NCBI RefSeq assembly: GCF_000429405.1
Contig: NZ_KE386898.1
Location: 315,631-379,630 of the forward strand
Source of the DNA: Algoriphagus marincola DSM 16067
GTDB taxonomy: Bacteria; Bacteroidota; Bacteroidia; Cytophagales; Cyclobacteriaceae
Direction: 5' to 3'
Length of the DNA: 64,000 nt
Part shown: piece by piece, positions 51,480-61,065 of the stretch
Numbering within the stretch: position 1 is the first letter of the stretch
Layout of the letters: each line of letters begins with the position of its first letter
Program-made: the position numbers and the translations under genes
The notes under the pieces: generated by a model
The model's input: the letters and a program-made list of their open reading frames with translations, nothing else
What the model was told of the DNA's origin: nothing
Database searches by the model: none

Positions 51480-52296
51480 TTTCCATTTCAAAGGCTTAGC
51501 GATGCTAGGCCTTTTTTTCTTGCCATTATTTTTCACCCATCTCTCAGCACAGACGCTTTTTGAGCTAATCTCCTCTTCCAAGGCTTATCCGGTTTCCCAT
51601 CGTGGAATCAGTGAAGAGCAGCCCGTGGAGAATTCTCTGATAGGGATAGAAAAGGTCCTGCTTTCTGGTATTGACTTTTTCGAAGTCGATGTGAGAAAAA
51701 ACGCTGATGAGGAATTATACCTCCTGCATGATGAAACGCTAGATAGAACTACTTCTGGTCTCGGCCGATTGGATAACAAGTCCAATAGTGATTTGGCAGG
51801 AGTTCAGCTGAAAATCACGGACGAGCCTATTCCCACATTTCAAAGCTTCTTGGATTTTGCTAGAAATGACTCCCTATGGATTATGTTGGATGTGAAGGAG
51901 CCAATTCTTGATGAGGTACTATCCCAAACCAAGGCGGCAGGATTAGATGCTCGAAGTTTGGTTTTGACTTTTGATAGAAAAAGAGCTCAAGAGGCTTTGG
52001 GAATTCAGGGTGATTTTCTCATTTCTGTATTAGTAACCAGGATGGAGGACCTTCACTTCTACCAGGAATTATTCAGATCAAGAAGATTTTTAGCTTATGT
52101 TCCCAAAGACGCTGAAATAAGCTTATTTCAAGCTGTTGCTGGCGAGGGGGTTCCTATTCTGACTGATGTGATGGGGGAAGTAGATCGAAAAGCTATTGAG
52201 GATGAAGGCGAGAGTTACCGTGATTTTTTAAAAGAAAGGAAAATAAACCTCTTGGTCAGTGACAATCCATTGTTGCTTCAGGAAAGTGTTCGGTAA
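51466..52296 (+). CDS. Secreted glycerophosphodiester phosphodiesterase
   Basis: 276 residues with a hydrophobic N-terminal signal (LAMLGLFFLPLFFTHLSAQ). GDPD TIM-barrel motifs: SHRGISEEQPVENS (His45, Glu56), FFEVDVRKNADEELYLLHDE (Glu73, Asp75, His88). Hydrolyses glycerophosphodiesters from phospholipid turnover, presumably in the periplasm. The start lies inside the UPF0158 gene, so a later start (Met13) just before the signal core is possible. Confidence 0.9.
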   Translation: MQKTDFHFKGLAMLGLFFLPLFFTHLSAQTLFELISSSKAYPVSHRGISEEQPVENSLIGIEKVLLSGIDFFEVDVRKNADEELYLLHDETLDRTTSGLGRLDNKSNSDLAGVQLKITDEPIPTFQSFLDFARNDSLWIMLDVKEPILDEVLSQTKAAGLDARSLVLTFDRKRAQEALGIQGDFLISVLVTRMEDLHFYQELFRSRRFLAYVPKDAEISLFQAVAGEGVPILTDVMGEVDRKAIEDEGESYRDFLKERKINLLVSDNPLLLQESVR

Positions 52297-52363
52297 AATT
52301 TGGGCTTTTATTTTCGAGCAATTCTATTTATTTTAATTCGGCTTTTATTCCAAACAAAATTTC

Positions 52364-52642
52364 ATGGACATGGAAAATAAGACTTTCGCCGAGATGACTG
52401 ATGAAGAATTATTGCTTGAGAAAAAGAAGCAGAAAAACTCGAAGATTTTTCATGCAGTTGCAATTGGATTTCTTGCGGGAACCCTGATTTTTGGAATGGG
52501 GGGGTGGTTAATGTCTCCAGAAAAACGAATTGGTTTTCTGATTCCTATGCTGATTCCAGTAGTTTTTATTTATAAGATTTTAAAAGGTCCAAAAAATGAC
52601 AATGGGTTGGAGGAAGTCTTAAAGCAACGAGGTTTAAGCTGA
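52364..52642 (+). CDS. Small two-helix membrane protein
   Basis: 92 residues (or 90 from ATG 52370). Starts MENKTFAEMTDEELLLEKKKQKNSKI, a charged helix, then two membrane helices (about 29-48 and 55-72) and a short tail. Such proteins are conserved in Bacteroidota without known function. Monocistronic: 67 bp from the preceding gene. Confidence 0.7.
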   Translation: MDMENKTFAEMTDEELLLEKKKQKNSKIFHAVAIGFLAGTLIFGMGGWLMSPEKRIGFLIPMLIPVVFIYKILKGPKNDNGLEEVLKQRGLS

Positions 52643-52782
52643 GCTTTTCAAATAAAGAATTCATCTAATTGACCATTTAAGCTGAGGGCCTTTTTGATTT
52701 TATTTGATCATTTAGGGTGAAAGCCAGTTGACTTGGTTTTAACCATATTAATAATACTTCAAACTGATTTTTTCTTAAATAG

Positions 52783-53289
52783 ATGATCATGGAAGACCAT
52801 CAAATTACTATTCGAAATGAACTCAAGGCTGGTGATTTAGGTCAAGTTGCTGCTTTGCATGGTCGAATTTACTTCGAAGAGCATGGTTTTGAGATGGGCT
52901 TCGAGGCATACGTCATGGAAAGCCTGTTGGAGTTTTACCGGCAGTATGACCCAGCTAGGGACAAGGTGTGGGTGGTAGAGGCTGATGGAGGGATGGTTGG
53001 TTTTTTATTGCTAATGCATAGGCAGGACGAGCAGGCCCAACTGCGGTATTTTATCCTAGAAAAGAAATACAGAGGAATGGGTCTGGGCAAAAAACTGATG
53101 CAGGAGTGGATAGAGTTTTATAAAGAAAAAGGTTACAAAGGTGCGTTTTTGTACACCACATCTGGACTTGACCCAGCAGTCAGTCTTTATGAGCGATTCG
53201 GTTTCAAAAAGGTCAGCCAAATCAAATCGAGGAATTTTGGTGTCCCACTTTTAGAAATGCTCTATCAATTGAAGATGGAGAAGGCATAA
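52783..53289 (+). CDS. GNAT-family N-acetyltransferase
   Basis: 168 residues. GNAT fold: RNELKAGDLGQVAALHGRIYFEEHGFE (strand 1), then the acetyl-CoA motif RYFILEKKYRGMGLGKKLMQEWIEF (Q/RxxGxG/A as RGMGLG) and the C-terminal ASVSLYERFGF-type LYERFGFKKV. Acceptor unknown. Ends at a bidirectional terminator. Confidence 0.9.
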   Translation: MIMEDHQITIRNELKAGDLGQVAALHGRIYFEEHGFEMGFEAYVMESLLEFYRQYDPARDKVWVVEADGGMVGFLLLMHRQDEQAQLRYFILEKKYRGMGLGKKLMQEWIEFYKEKGYKGAFLYTTSGLDPAVSLYERFGFKKVSQIKSRNFGVPLLEMLYQLKMEKA

Positions 53290-53290
53290 A

Positions 53291-53318
53291 AAAACACCTC
53301 CAATTTAGAGGTGCATTT
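53291..53318. terminator. Bidirectional terminator
   Basis: Stem CACCTC (53295-53300) / GAGGTG (53308-53313) with A-run left and T-run right, between the convergent acetyltransferase and receptor genes. Confidence 0.75.
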
Positions 53319-53343
53319 TTCTTATTACCCAATCTATGTTTTT

Positions 53344-55689
53344 TTAAAAGCTGTATCGTGCACTCAGGAGTGCTATCCGGGTTTCTCTTTTGGAGTAGAA
53401 GTCTTGGTTGAAAGTATTGGTACGTGCAAATCCAGCCCATCTTCTGGTGTCGAAAATATCTCTAACACTCAATGTGACAGAACCGCGGTTGCCTGCAAAA
53501 CCTTTTTGGACACTGGCATCCACAAAATATTGAGAGAGGTCTCTACCCTGGGCTTCGATCTCAGGAGATTCATAATTGGCTACCAATTGGAAATTGATTC
53601 CATAAGGAAGCTTGAAGTCTTGCGTAAGCTTTGTGTTCCAAGAGAATCCCGAATTGGTAAATTCTTCACCGATATTCGAACCATCCACCGAAATCTGGAA
53701 GATGGTTATACCACCATTCAGCGAGTACCATTCGTTGATTTCTCCTACTCCGACAAATTCGACTCCGTAAGAGGTGGATGAGAGTAAGTTGTCCGGCTGG
53801 GAATAAGAAATCCCATCTTCAATAATAGTTACAAAATCAAACTGGCCTTCTGTATGTCGGTAAAAGATATTGGTTGCAAAGCTAGATTTATCAAAATTAG
53901 CTAAGTGTCCCAATTCAAAAGAGTCGATCATTTCCGGCTGTAAGTTGGGATTACCTCTTCGTACATTCAGTGAATCTGTAATATCTGGGAAGGGGTTCAA
54001 CCTCCAAGCAGTGGGCCGGTCAATTCGGCGACTATAGGTGAATTTTAATGAATGATTATCATTCAAGTTGTACATAGTTTGCACACTTGGAAAGAGGTTA
54101 AAATACCGTTGCTGGTTTTCTTCGTCTGTATTTGCCAAATAGGTATCTACTATGGTTGCCTCACCTCTTAGTCCTAAAGAATATTCAAATTTTTTCCCTG
54201 CATTGGCATAGATGAAATAAGCCGCATGGATCTGATCCTTATAAATAAAGCGGTTACTGATGGCCGGGTCTTCCACAAATTCTTGGCTCTGCTCATCTAG
54301 ACGCTCATACCGGTAGTCATTGTCAAATTCCCGAATATTGGATTTTAGACCTGCTTCTATTTTTCTTTTTTCATCCAAAGGCTTGATGTAATCAACCTGA
54401 AAAATAGAAATGTTTCGTACTTCATCTGTCACCGCTCTTTCCTGACCATTCAAATTAGAGGGGTCTGGATTAAGTGTATTCCTAAAAATATCAATGTTCT
54501 GTGTTTTGAACTGATTTCTATAGGAATGACTGGCCAATGCCCGGAGGGTATTTCCTTTGTCAGCGAATGAATGCTCAAATATCAAGGCGTTATCAATTCC
54601 TTCATCCGATTCATTTTCATTGTTTCTTCGGACGTAGTCAAACTCAAACAATTCGCCGTTTTCTAGTCTTTCCAACTCTGCAAAAAGGGTGTTGGTCTGA
54701 TAATCCATCCCATATTGATACACACCTTCATAGCTGATCACATTATTTCCAAAATAATAGTCAGCTCCAGCGTTTAGATTATGTCCCGTTCTTCTGGAGG
54801 AATTTCGTGTGTTTTGTTCGAGCGTTTCGTTTGTTTCGAATATTTCACGGGTAGAGGATCGGTCTCCTACGTCCCGCCAATCTCGATAATTATACCCTCC
54901 AAACACATTGAAACGCTTTCCTCTGTGATTCAGACTTCCTCCAATATTACTTCTACCCCGAGTACCGTAAGTACCTTCTACATTTCCGTGAGTACCGAAG
55001 TCTTGTCCTTTTTTCAAAATAATGTCGATCACACCACCTTCAGCTTCCGCATCAAAACGGGCGTTTGGATTATTGATGATCTTAATTTCTTCAATGGCGG
55101 AGGCAGGAAGTTGATCCAAGTTTTGTGTGAGGGAGGAGTTTCTACCATTGATCAGGATATTGGTGCCCGAACTACCTCTTAGCGATATGCTTCCATCCTC
55201 AGATACAGTGATAGATGGGGTATTTCTTAGGATGTCTAAAAGCGTACCACCAGTATTTGCCAAGTTATTGTCTGGAGTAACGGTGATGCCTTCCATAGTA
55301 GATCGAACAGGCATTTTGGTTGTTTGGACGACGACTTCCTCCAAGGCTTGTCCCTCACTTTTCATGGATAGTTCTCCAAGGTCTTTGGAAGTGCTCAGAT
55401 CGATATCAGAAACGATCAAATCCTCAAACCCTAAGAAAAAAGCTTTGAAGGTGTACTTTCCTTTTGGAGCGCGGAGAGAAAATTCTCCATTTTCGTCAGT
55501 GTCTGAGAATACTGTCGGGCTGGCATCTTCTATCGATTGAAACAAAGCAACCTGAACAAATCCGAGTGGCTCGCCGCTTTGATCATCGATTAGAGTCCCT
55601 GAGAGGGTGTTTTCCTGCCCAAAAATTGGAATTGATACAAAAAGCCCCAGAAAAATACTGAGGTAAAAAGATTTAATTGTGGCGTACAT
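53344..55689 (-). CDS. Outer-membrane TonB-receptor-like beta-barrel protein (OMP_b-brl_3 type)
   Basis: 781 residues with signal peptide (SFYLSIFLGLFVSIPIFGQ). Order: carboxypeptidase-regulatory domain (about 26-105; SGTLIDDQSGEPLGFVQVALF), plug (about 120-225; LLDILRNTPSITVSEDGSISLRGSSGTNILINGR, NNPNARFDAEAEGGVIDIILKKG), then a long barrel ending ALLSARYSF with terminal Phe. Fits the outer-membrane protein beta-barrel family PF14905. Import substrate unknown. Located 64 bp downstream of a histidine kinase gene on the same strand. Confidence 0.9.
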   Translation of the reverse strand: MYATIKSFYLSIFLGLFVSIPIFGQENTLSGTLIDDQSGEPLGFVQVALFQSIEDASPTVFSDTDENGEFSLRAPKGKYTFKAFFLGFEDLIVSDIDLSTSKDLGELSMKSEGQALEEVVVQTTKMPVRSTMEGITVTPDNNLANTGGTLLDILRNTPSITVSEDGSISLRGSSGTNILINGRNSSLTQNLDQLPASAIEEIKIINNPNARFDAEAEGGVIDIILKKGQDFGTHGNVEGTYGTRGRSNIGGSLNHRGKRFNVFGGYNYRDWRDVGDRSSTREIFETNETLEQNTRNSSRRTGHNLNAGADYYFGNNVISYEGVYQYGMDYQTNTLFAELERLENGELFEFDYVRRNNENESDEGIDNALIFEHSFADKGNTLRALASHSYRNQFKTQNIDIFRNTLNPDPSNLNGQERAVTDEVRNISIFQVDYIKPLDEKRKIEAGLKSNIREFDNDYRYERLDEQSQEFVEDPAISNRFIYKDQIHAAYFIYANAGKKFEYSLGLRGEATIVDTYLANTDEENQQRYFNLFPSVQTMYNLNDNHSLKFTYSRRIDRPTAWRLNPFPDITDSLNVRRGNPNLQPEMIDSFELGHLANFDKSSFATNIFYRHTEGQFDFVTIIEDGISYSQPDNLLSSTSYGVEFVGVGEINEWYSLNGGITIFQISVDGSNIGEEFTNSGFSWNTKLTQDFKLPYGINFQLVANYESPEIEAQGRDLSQYFVDASVQKGFAGNRGSVTLSVRDIFDTRRWAGFARTNTFNQDFYSKRETRIALLSARYSF

Positions 55690-55753
55690 TGTTGGTTTGG
55701 TTTAAGTATTCGCTACAAGAGTACAATATGATTTTGTAGAGAATTTGAAGCGA

Positions 55754-57007
55754 TTACTTAAACAAAATAGAAATTACGTGCAAATTGTTTTCAATTCGGT
55801 AGGTAGGTCTAAAGCCGTAGGTTTTGCATATTTGCTTGACTATGGCCAAACCCAAACCAATTGAATCAGAGCGATTTTCGGCTCTTTTAAAGCGCTCAAA
55901 AAAGATTTCGGGATCCATTTCAGGAAGTTTTCCGGTATTTTCTATTCGTATGGAGTAGTCATTGAGTTCTACCTGAATTTTTCCGCCCGGTTGATTGTGC
56001 TTGATGGCATTGTTTACCAAATTCTGAAGCAGGACTTCGGCTACAAAGGGATGAATTTTCACAAAAGCTTCCTCTTTGATTTGAGTTTTGAGATTTAGAT
56101 CTTTCATTTCGATCAACTCCTCCATACTTTCAATTACTCGCAAGAGAATTGGACTCAAATTGATTGTCTCCGGTGCTTCAAACTCTTCATTCTCCAACTT
56201 GGCAAGCATGGATAGAGATCGTACGATTTTGTTGATCTTTTCATTGCTTTGGTAAATGGACTGAATCATGGCAGCTTGGTTTTCGCTGATATCTTCATTC
56301 ATCATGTGTTCGAGTTTTCCGCGGATGATCGCCGAAGGGGTCTGGATCTCATGTGAGAGGTTCTCTGAAAACTCCTTGATTTGCTGATAATCATTTAGCA
56401 GTTTTTGGGACATTCGAGCCAAGAAGCTATTCAGTTTATTAAACTCAGAGATTGCATACTGATCGAATTCCAGCGGTTTATTTTGTTGAAAATTAAAGCC
56501 ACGGATTTTGGATAGTGTTTGATGAAAGGGTCTAAGAATTCTCTTCGATCCTATTCTTACAAAAAAGCCAAGTATTACCAGCTGAATCAAAAAAACCGAG
56601 GCCATAGTGATGACGACTGTCTCAGTGATATCCTCGCTTTCTATCACCACATTGTAATAAGATATTCGATAATGTTTGTCCTCAGTTTTGAAAGATTTAC
56701 TAGCCTTGAGTTGTTTTTCATGGCGGTTCATCGGGTCATGATAAGCGACGGTATCTCTAAGGGAAAGTTCTTCGATGGGTAGGTTGAAAGGGATTTCTTT
56801 TATTTCAAGCTTATCATAATTCAGTCGATCTGGCGATACTCCTGCCTTTACTCTCTGGGCATAGGCCTCAATCTGACGGTCTAGTTCGCGTCCGAGTTCA
56901 AAGTCAATTTCGGAATCGAGTTTTTTATAGATCAAAAATCCACCGATCAGCAGACCGACCATTGTGATCAAGATATACCAAGCGGTGAGAAGGTTTAGTA
57001 GTCTCAT
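55754..57007 (-). CDS. Sensor histidine kinase
   Basis: 417 residues. Membrane helices at about 8-27 and 131-150 enclose a roughly 100-residue periplasmic sensor; the phosphoacceptor His219 is in LSHEIQTPSAIIRG, with N-box LLQNLVNNAIKHN and G-box GLGLAIVKQIC. Autophosphorylates and passes phosphate to the response regulator encoded just upstream (4-bp overlap). The signal is unknown; the adjacent receptor gene could be a target. Confidence 0.93.
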   Translation of the reverse strand: MRLLNLLTAWYILITMVGLLIGGFLIYKKLDSEIDFELGRELDRQIEAYAQRVKAGVSPDRLNYDKLEIKEIPFNLPIEELSLRDTVAYHDPMNRHEKQLKASKSFKTEDKHYRISYYNVVIESEDITETVVITMASVFLIQLVILGFFVRIGSKRILRPFHQTLSKIRGFNFQQNKPLEFDQYAISEFNKLNSFLARMSQKLLNDYQQIKEFSENLSHEIQTPSAIIRGKLEHMMNEDISENQAAMIQSIYQSNEKINKIVRSLSMLAKLENEEFEAPETINLSPILLRVIESMEELIEMKDLNLKTQIKEEAFVKIHPFVAEVLLQNLVNNAIKHNQPGGKIQVELNDYSIRIENTGKLPEMDPEIFFERFKRAENRSDSIGLGLAIVKQICKTYGFRPTYRIENNLHVISILFK

Positions 57008-57687
57008 TTTGCGTTCGCGTCAAATTTATAGCCTATGCCATAGACAGTTTTGATGTAGTCCTTTCCACCAGCCTTCTCGATCTTCTTTCGAAGATTTTTT
57101 ACATGTTGGTAGACAAAATCAAAGTTGGCCAAGTCATCGGTGTAGTCTCCCCAAAGATGCTGGGCGATGGCTTCCTTACCGATGACTCGATTTTTGTTGG
57201 TCAGGAAAAAGAGGAGTAGGTCATACTCTTTTTTGGTCAGATCGAGGACACTTTGATTCACTTTTGCCTCCAGAAGTTTGGTGTCCAGATTGATTTCATT
57301 GAAAATGATTTGATCCGAGCCGTCCAATTTGCTTCTGCGGTAAATGGCCCGAAGCCGGGCAAGTAATTCCGAAAGATGAAATGGCTTTGGCAAGTAATCA
57401 TCTGCACCCAAATCCAAACCTCTAAGCCGATCATCAAGGGCATTTTTGGCAGAAATGATCAAAACATTTGCAGAGATTTGATTGGATTTGATGAAGCTTA
57501 GGATGTCCAGTCCATTTCCGTCAGGTAGCATGAGATCTAGCAGGATGCAATCATATTGGAAAGCCAAAAGCTTGTCCTGCGCCTCGAAAAGGTTCTTGGC
57601 TGTTTCGCAGCGGATATTCTCCTGCTCAAGGTAGTTGACCATATTCAGGGTCAGATCTTCATTGTCCTCGATAATAAGTACTTTCAT
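57004..57687 (-). CDS. OmpR-family response regulator
   Basis: 227 residues. Receiver domain with acidic pair Glu7/Asp8, phospho-acceptor Asp51 (LLDLMLPDGNG) and conserved Lys in LIISAKNAL; C-terminal winged helix with SVLDLTKKEYDLLLFFLTNKNRVIGKEAI...VYQHVKNLRKKIEKAG and TVYGIGYKF. First gene of the two-component operon, divergent from carB (203 bp). Confidence 0.95.
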   Translation of the reverse strand: MKVLIIEDNEDLTLNMVNYLEQENIRCETAKNLFEAQDKLLAFQYDCILLDLMLPDGNGLDILSFIKSNQISANVLIISAKNALDDRLRGLDLGADDYLPKPFHLSELLARLRAIYRRSKLDGSDQIIFNEINLDTKLLEAKVNQSVLDLTKKEYDLLLFFLTNKNRVIGKEAIAQHLWGDYTDDLANFDFVYQHVKNLRKKIEKAGGKDYIKTVYGIGYKFDANAK

Positions 57688-57890
57688 AAAGCTTTACTTT
57701 TGGGGCGGGTTTTGGGTGAAAGTCTTGAAATTTACAGCTAGGCTTTGAAGCAATTTTGAAGTAATCAAATTAGCCTTTTTTTATTTCTATTCAGGATTCT
57801 TCTACTTTTCTCCATGTCCCTATCGGATATTTTTCTAATTTTGACCCAATTTGGACTTAAGTAAAATTTTCTTCTCAACCCACCTTTCAA

Positions 57891-60710
57891 ATGCCTAAAG
57901 ACAGTAGCATCAAGCACATTCTTATCATCGGTTCTGGCCCTATCGTCATTGGTCAGGCTTGCGAATTTGATTATTCCGGTTCGCAGGCTGCAAGATCACT
58001 GCGGGAAGAGGGTATCATTGTCACCTTGATCAACTCCAATCCGGCTACGATCATGACAGACCCAGTTACCGCAGATAATGTATACCTGCTACCTCTGGAG
58101 AAAAAATCCATTCGAAAAATACTGACTGACCACCCGGATATCGATGCTGTACTGCCGACCATGGGTGGTCAAACTGCATTAAATCTAGCGATCGACTGTG
58201 ATAAGGCTGGAATCTGGAAGCATCACGGAGTAAAAATGATCGGGGTGGATATCGACGCAATCGATACTGCCGAAAATCGGGAGAAATTCAAGGCGCTGAT
58301 GGAGAAAATCGGGGTAGGTGTCTGTAAAGGTGCTACGGCTACATCCTTTCTTCAAGGAAAAGAAATCGCTCAAGAGATCGGTTTTCCGCTGATCATTCGT
58401 GCCTCCTATACGCTTGGGGGTGCTGGAGGTGCTTTCGTGGAGACCAAAGAGGAATTTGAAAAAGCGCTTTCTGCGGGACTACAAGCATCACCGGTTCATG
58501 AAGTCTTGATCGAACAAAGTATTTTGGGCTGGAAGGAGTATGAGTTGGAGGTCATGCGCGATAATATCGGGAACATGATCGTGATCTGTTCCATTGAGAA
58601 TTTTGACCCCATGGGTGTGCATACCGGAGACTCGATTACAGTTGCTCCGGCCATGACCTTGCCGGATACGGTCTACCAGCGAATGCGAAACTATGCCATC
58701 ACGATGATGAATTCCATCGGGAACTTTGCAGGAGGATGTAATGTGCAGTTTGCCGTCAGCCCTGACAATCAGGAAATCATCGGTATCGAGATCAATCCAC
58801 GGGTTTCCAGATCTTCGGCCTTGGCTTCTAAGGCAACCGGGTACCCAATTGCCAAAGTAGCTGCCAAGTTGGCAATCGGCTATAATCTGGATGAGCTTTC
58901 GAACTCCATTACTGGAACCACTTCAGCTTATTTCGAGCCTTCGATTGATTATGTGATCGTGAAGATTCCTCGTTGGAACTTCGATAAATTCAAAGGCTCT
59001 GATCGTCGACTAGGACTGTCCATGAAAGCTGTGGGCGAGGTGATGGGAATTGGAAGGAATTTCCAAGAAGCTTTGCAAAAAGCCTGTCAGTCTCTAGAGA
59101 TCAAGCGAAACGGATTGGGTGCAGATGGAAAAGAGCTTCGGGATCAAGAAAAGATACTCTATTCCCTAGCTAACCCTAGCTGGAACAGGCTTTTCCACGT
59201 GTATGACGCATTTAAGCTTGGTATTTCCTTCCGTACGATTCAAGATCTTACCAAAATCGATAAGTGGTTCCTGAAGCAAATCGAGGAACTTATTCATCTT
59301 GAAGCTGAAATAGACAAATATACCATAGATACAATTCCTCACGAGGTAATGGATATGGCTAAGAAAAAGGGATATGCAGATCGTCAGATTGCTCACCTAC
59401 TTGGCTGTTTAGAAAGCGAGGTTTTCAACAAGCGCTACACAGAAATGGGAATCAAGCGAGTGTACAAGCTTGTGGACACCTGTGCGGCTGAGTTTGAAGC
59501 TCAGACTCCATATTATTACTCTTCCTTTGGGGAAGAGAATGAGTCCATCCGTACTGACAAAAAGAAAGTGGTTGTTCTAGGTTCGGGACCGAATCGGGTA
59601 GGACAGGGGATTGAGTTTGATTATTCCTGTGTGCATGGTGTCCTAGCTGCCAAAGAATGCGGATACGAAACTATCATGATCAATTGTAACCCAGAGACGG
59701 TTTCTACGGATTTTGATGTGGCGGATAAGCTTTACTTTGAGCCTGTATTCTGGGAGCATATTTATGAGATTATCCTTCATGAAAAGCCTGAAGGAGTGAT
59801 CGTACAGCTCGGTGGTCAAACTGCCCTGAAGCTTGCAGAAAAGCTAGATAAATACGGGATTAAGATCATTGGTACCAGTTACGAGGCCTTGGACTTGGCA
59901 GAAGACAGAGGTTTATTTTCCACGCTCCTGAAAGATAATAATGTACCTTATCCAGAGTTTGGTACGATTCACAATACCGATGAGGCGCTTGAGCTTTGCA
60001 AGACCATCGGCTTCCCGCTGTTAGTGAGACCTAGCTATGTGCTTGGAGGACAGGGGATGAAAATTGTGATCAATGAGAAAGAACTGGAAGAGCATGTGGT
60101 AAACGTGCTGAAGGATATTCCAAACAATGAGATTTTGTTGGACCACTTCTTAGAGGGTGCGATCGAAGCAGAAGCCGACGCGATCTGTGACGGGGAGAAT
60201 GTCTATATCATAGGAATCATGCAGCATATTGAACCTGCGGGTATTCACTCCGGAGATTCCTATGCCGTATTACCTCCCTACAACTTGGGAGATTTAGTCA
60301 TCCGGCAGATCGAAACTTACACCGAGCGAATTGCGCTAGCACTGAAGACACATGGTTTGATCAATATTCAGTTTGCCATCAAAAATGACAAGGTTTATGT
60401 GATCGAGGCCAACCCTAGAGCTTCGCGGACCGTTCCTTTTATCTGCAAAGCCTATCAGGAACCTTATGTCAATTATGCCACAAAGGTGATGCTTGGAGAG
60501 AAAAAAGTCAGTGACTTTGAATTCAAACCGGTCAAAAAGGGTTATGCTATCAAGGAGCCTGTCTTCTCCTTCCACAAATTCCCGAATGTGAATAAGGAGC
60601 TTGGGCCTGAAATGAAGTCCACCGGTGAGGCAATCTATTTTATTGACGATTTGATGGACGATTACTTCTTGAAAATCTACTCAGAGCGAAACCTGTATTT
60701 GAGTAGATAA
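57891..60710 (+). CDS. carB: Carbamoyl-phosphate synthase large subunit without allosteric domain
   Basis: 939 residues. Two ATP-grasp halves: half 1 begins IGSGPIVIGQACEFDYSGSQAARSLREEG, half 2 LGSGPNRVGQGIEFDYSCVHG; the linker oligomerisation region lies around 405-555. Makes carbamoyl phosphate for arginine and pyrimidines with CarA (not in the window). It stops where the E. coli protein (about 1073 residues) enters its MGS-like regulatory domain, so UMP/ornithine control of that type cannot occur. This length appears usual for the phylum, not a truncation. Confidence 0.95.
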   Translation: MPKDSSIKHILIIGSGPIVIGQACEFDYSGSQAARSLREEGIIVTLINSNPATIMTDPVTADNVYLLPLEKKSIRKILTDHPDIDAVLPTMGGQTALNLAIDCDKAGIWKHHGVKMIGVDIDAIDTAENREKFKALMEKIGVGVCKGATATSFLQGKEIAQEIGFPLIIRASYTLGGAGGAFVETKEEFEKALSAGLQASPVHEVLIEQSILGWKEYELEVMRDNIGNMIVICSIENFDPMGVHTGDSITVAPAMTLPDTVYQRMRNYAITMMNSIGNFAGGCNVQFAVSPDNQEIIGIEINPRVSRSSALASKATGYPIAKVAAKLAIGYNLDELSNSITGTTSAYFEPSIDYVIVKIPRWNFDKFKGSDRRLGLSMKAVGEVMGIGRNFQEALQKACQSLEIKRNGLGADGKELRDQEKILYSLANPSWNRLFHVYDAFKLGISFRTIQDLTKIDKWFLKQIEELIHLEAEIDKYTIDTIPHEVMDMAKKKGYADRQIAHLLGCLESEVFNKRYTEMGIKRVYKLVDTCAAEFEAQTPYYYSSFGEENESIRTDKKKVVVLGSGPNRVGQGIEFDYSCVHGVLAAKECGYETIMINCNPETVSTDFDVADKLYFEPVFWEHIYEIILHEKPEGVIVQLGGQTALKLAEKLDKYGIKIIGTSYEALDLAEDRGLFSTLLKDNNVPYPEFGTIHNTDEALELCKTIGFPLLVRPSYVLGGQGMKIVINEKELEEHVVNVLKDIPNNEILLDHFLEGAIEAEADAICDGENVYIIGIMQHIEPAGIHSGDSYAVLPPYNLGDLVIRQIETYTERIALALKTHGLINIQFAIKNDKVYVIEANPRASRTVPFICKAYQEPYVNYATKVMLGEKKVSDFEFKPVKKGYAIKEPVFSFHKFPNVNKELGPEMKSTGEAIYFIDDLMDDYFLKIYSERNLYLSR

Positions 60711-60732
60711 TTTCGAATCAAAAAAAGCTTTA

Positions 60733-60999
60733 ATGGGAGGTTTATTAAAATTTATCATAATTCTTTTGGGTGTCGGATGGTTGCTTGGGCAGCTTATCCG
60801 ATACTTTCTTCGTACCAAGTTGGCAAAATTTGCTCAGCAGGTAAGCGAGATGGAAAAAGAGCAGCGTAGAGCACAACAGGCTGCTTCCAGATCAAATGAG
60901 GGGGTGAATGTGGATTATATCCCTAAAAATCACCAAAAGAAACGCCAGAAAGATATTGAAGGCGGAGAATATGTAGACTATGAAGAAGTGAAGGAGTGA
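60733..60999 (+). CDS. DUF4834 family small membrane-anchored protein
   Basis: 88 residues: an N-terminal membrane helix (FIIILLGVGWLLGQLIRYFL), a charged helix and a tail ending GGEYVDYEEVKE, which is the DUF4834 signature. Function unknown; Bacteroidota-specific. 22 bp after carB, and its stop codon is inside the terminator that ends the unit. Confidence 0.85.
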   Translation: MGGLLKFIIILLGVGWLLGQLIRYFLRTKLAKFAQQVSEMEKEQRRAQQAASRSNEGVNVDYIPKNHQKKRQKDIEGGEYVDYEEVKE

Positions 61000-61020
61000 T
61001 TAAATTCCTTCACTTTTTTT
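60987..61020 (+). terminator. Intrinsic terminator of carB-DUF4834
   Basis: Perfect stem AGTGAAGGA (60987-60995) / TCCTTCACT (61006-61014) followed by six more T. The left arm is coding for the DUF4834 tail, and the right arm lies in the methyltransferase 3'-end remnant. Confidence 0.88.
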
Positions 61021-61065
61021 CTTGCACCAAAAAATCTTATAGCCTCTGATGTTTTTTGAAAAATT
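61000..61065 (-). pseudogene. Remnant of a second copy of the methyltransferase 3' end
   Basis: Directly after the TAG of the small gene (61066) the frame reads NFSKNIRGYKIFWCKKKSEGI and stop. The end of the intact methyltransferase (61871 on) reads KTMKGYKVFWCRRPKEIS and stop. The best 20 nt agree at 18-19 positions (GGCTATAAGnTTTTTTGGTG). The simplest reading is that a cassette now separates a native or donor-derived end from the rest of the gene. Confidence 0.7.

Noticed and set aside
53311-53781. 156-codon ORF antisense to the receptor gene
   Set aside because: Opposite a confirmed outer-membrane barrel; no start context or motif.
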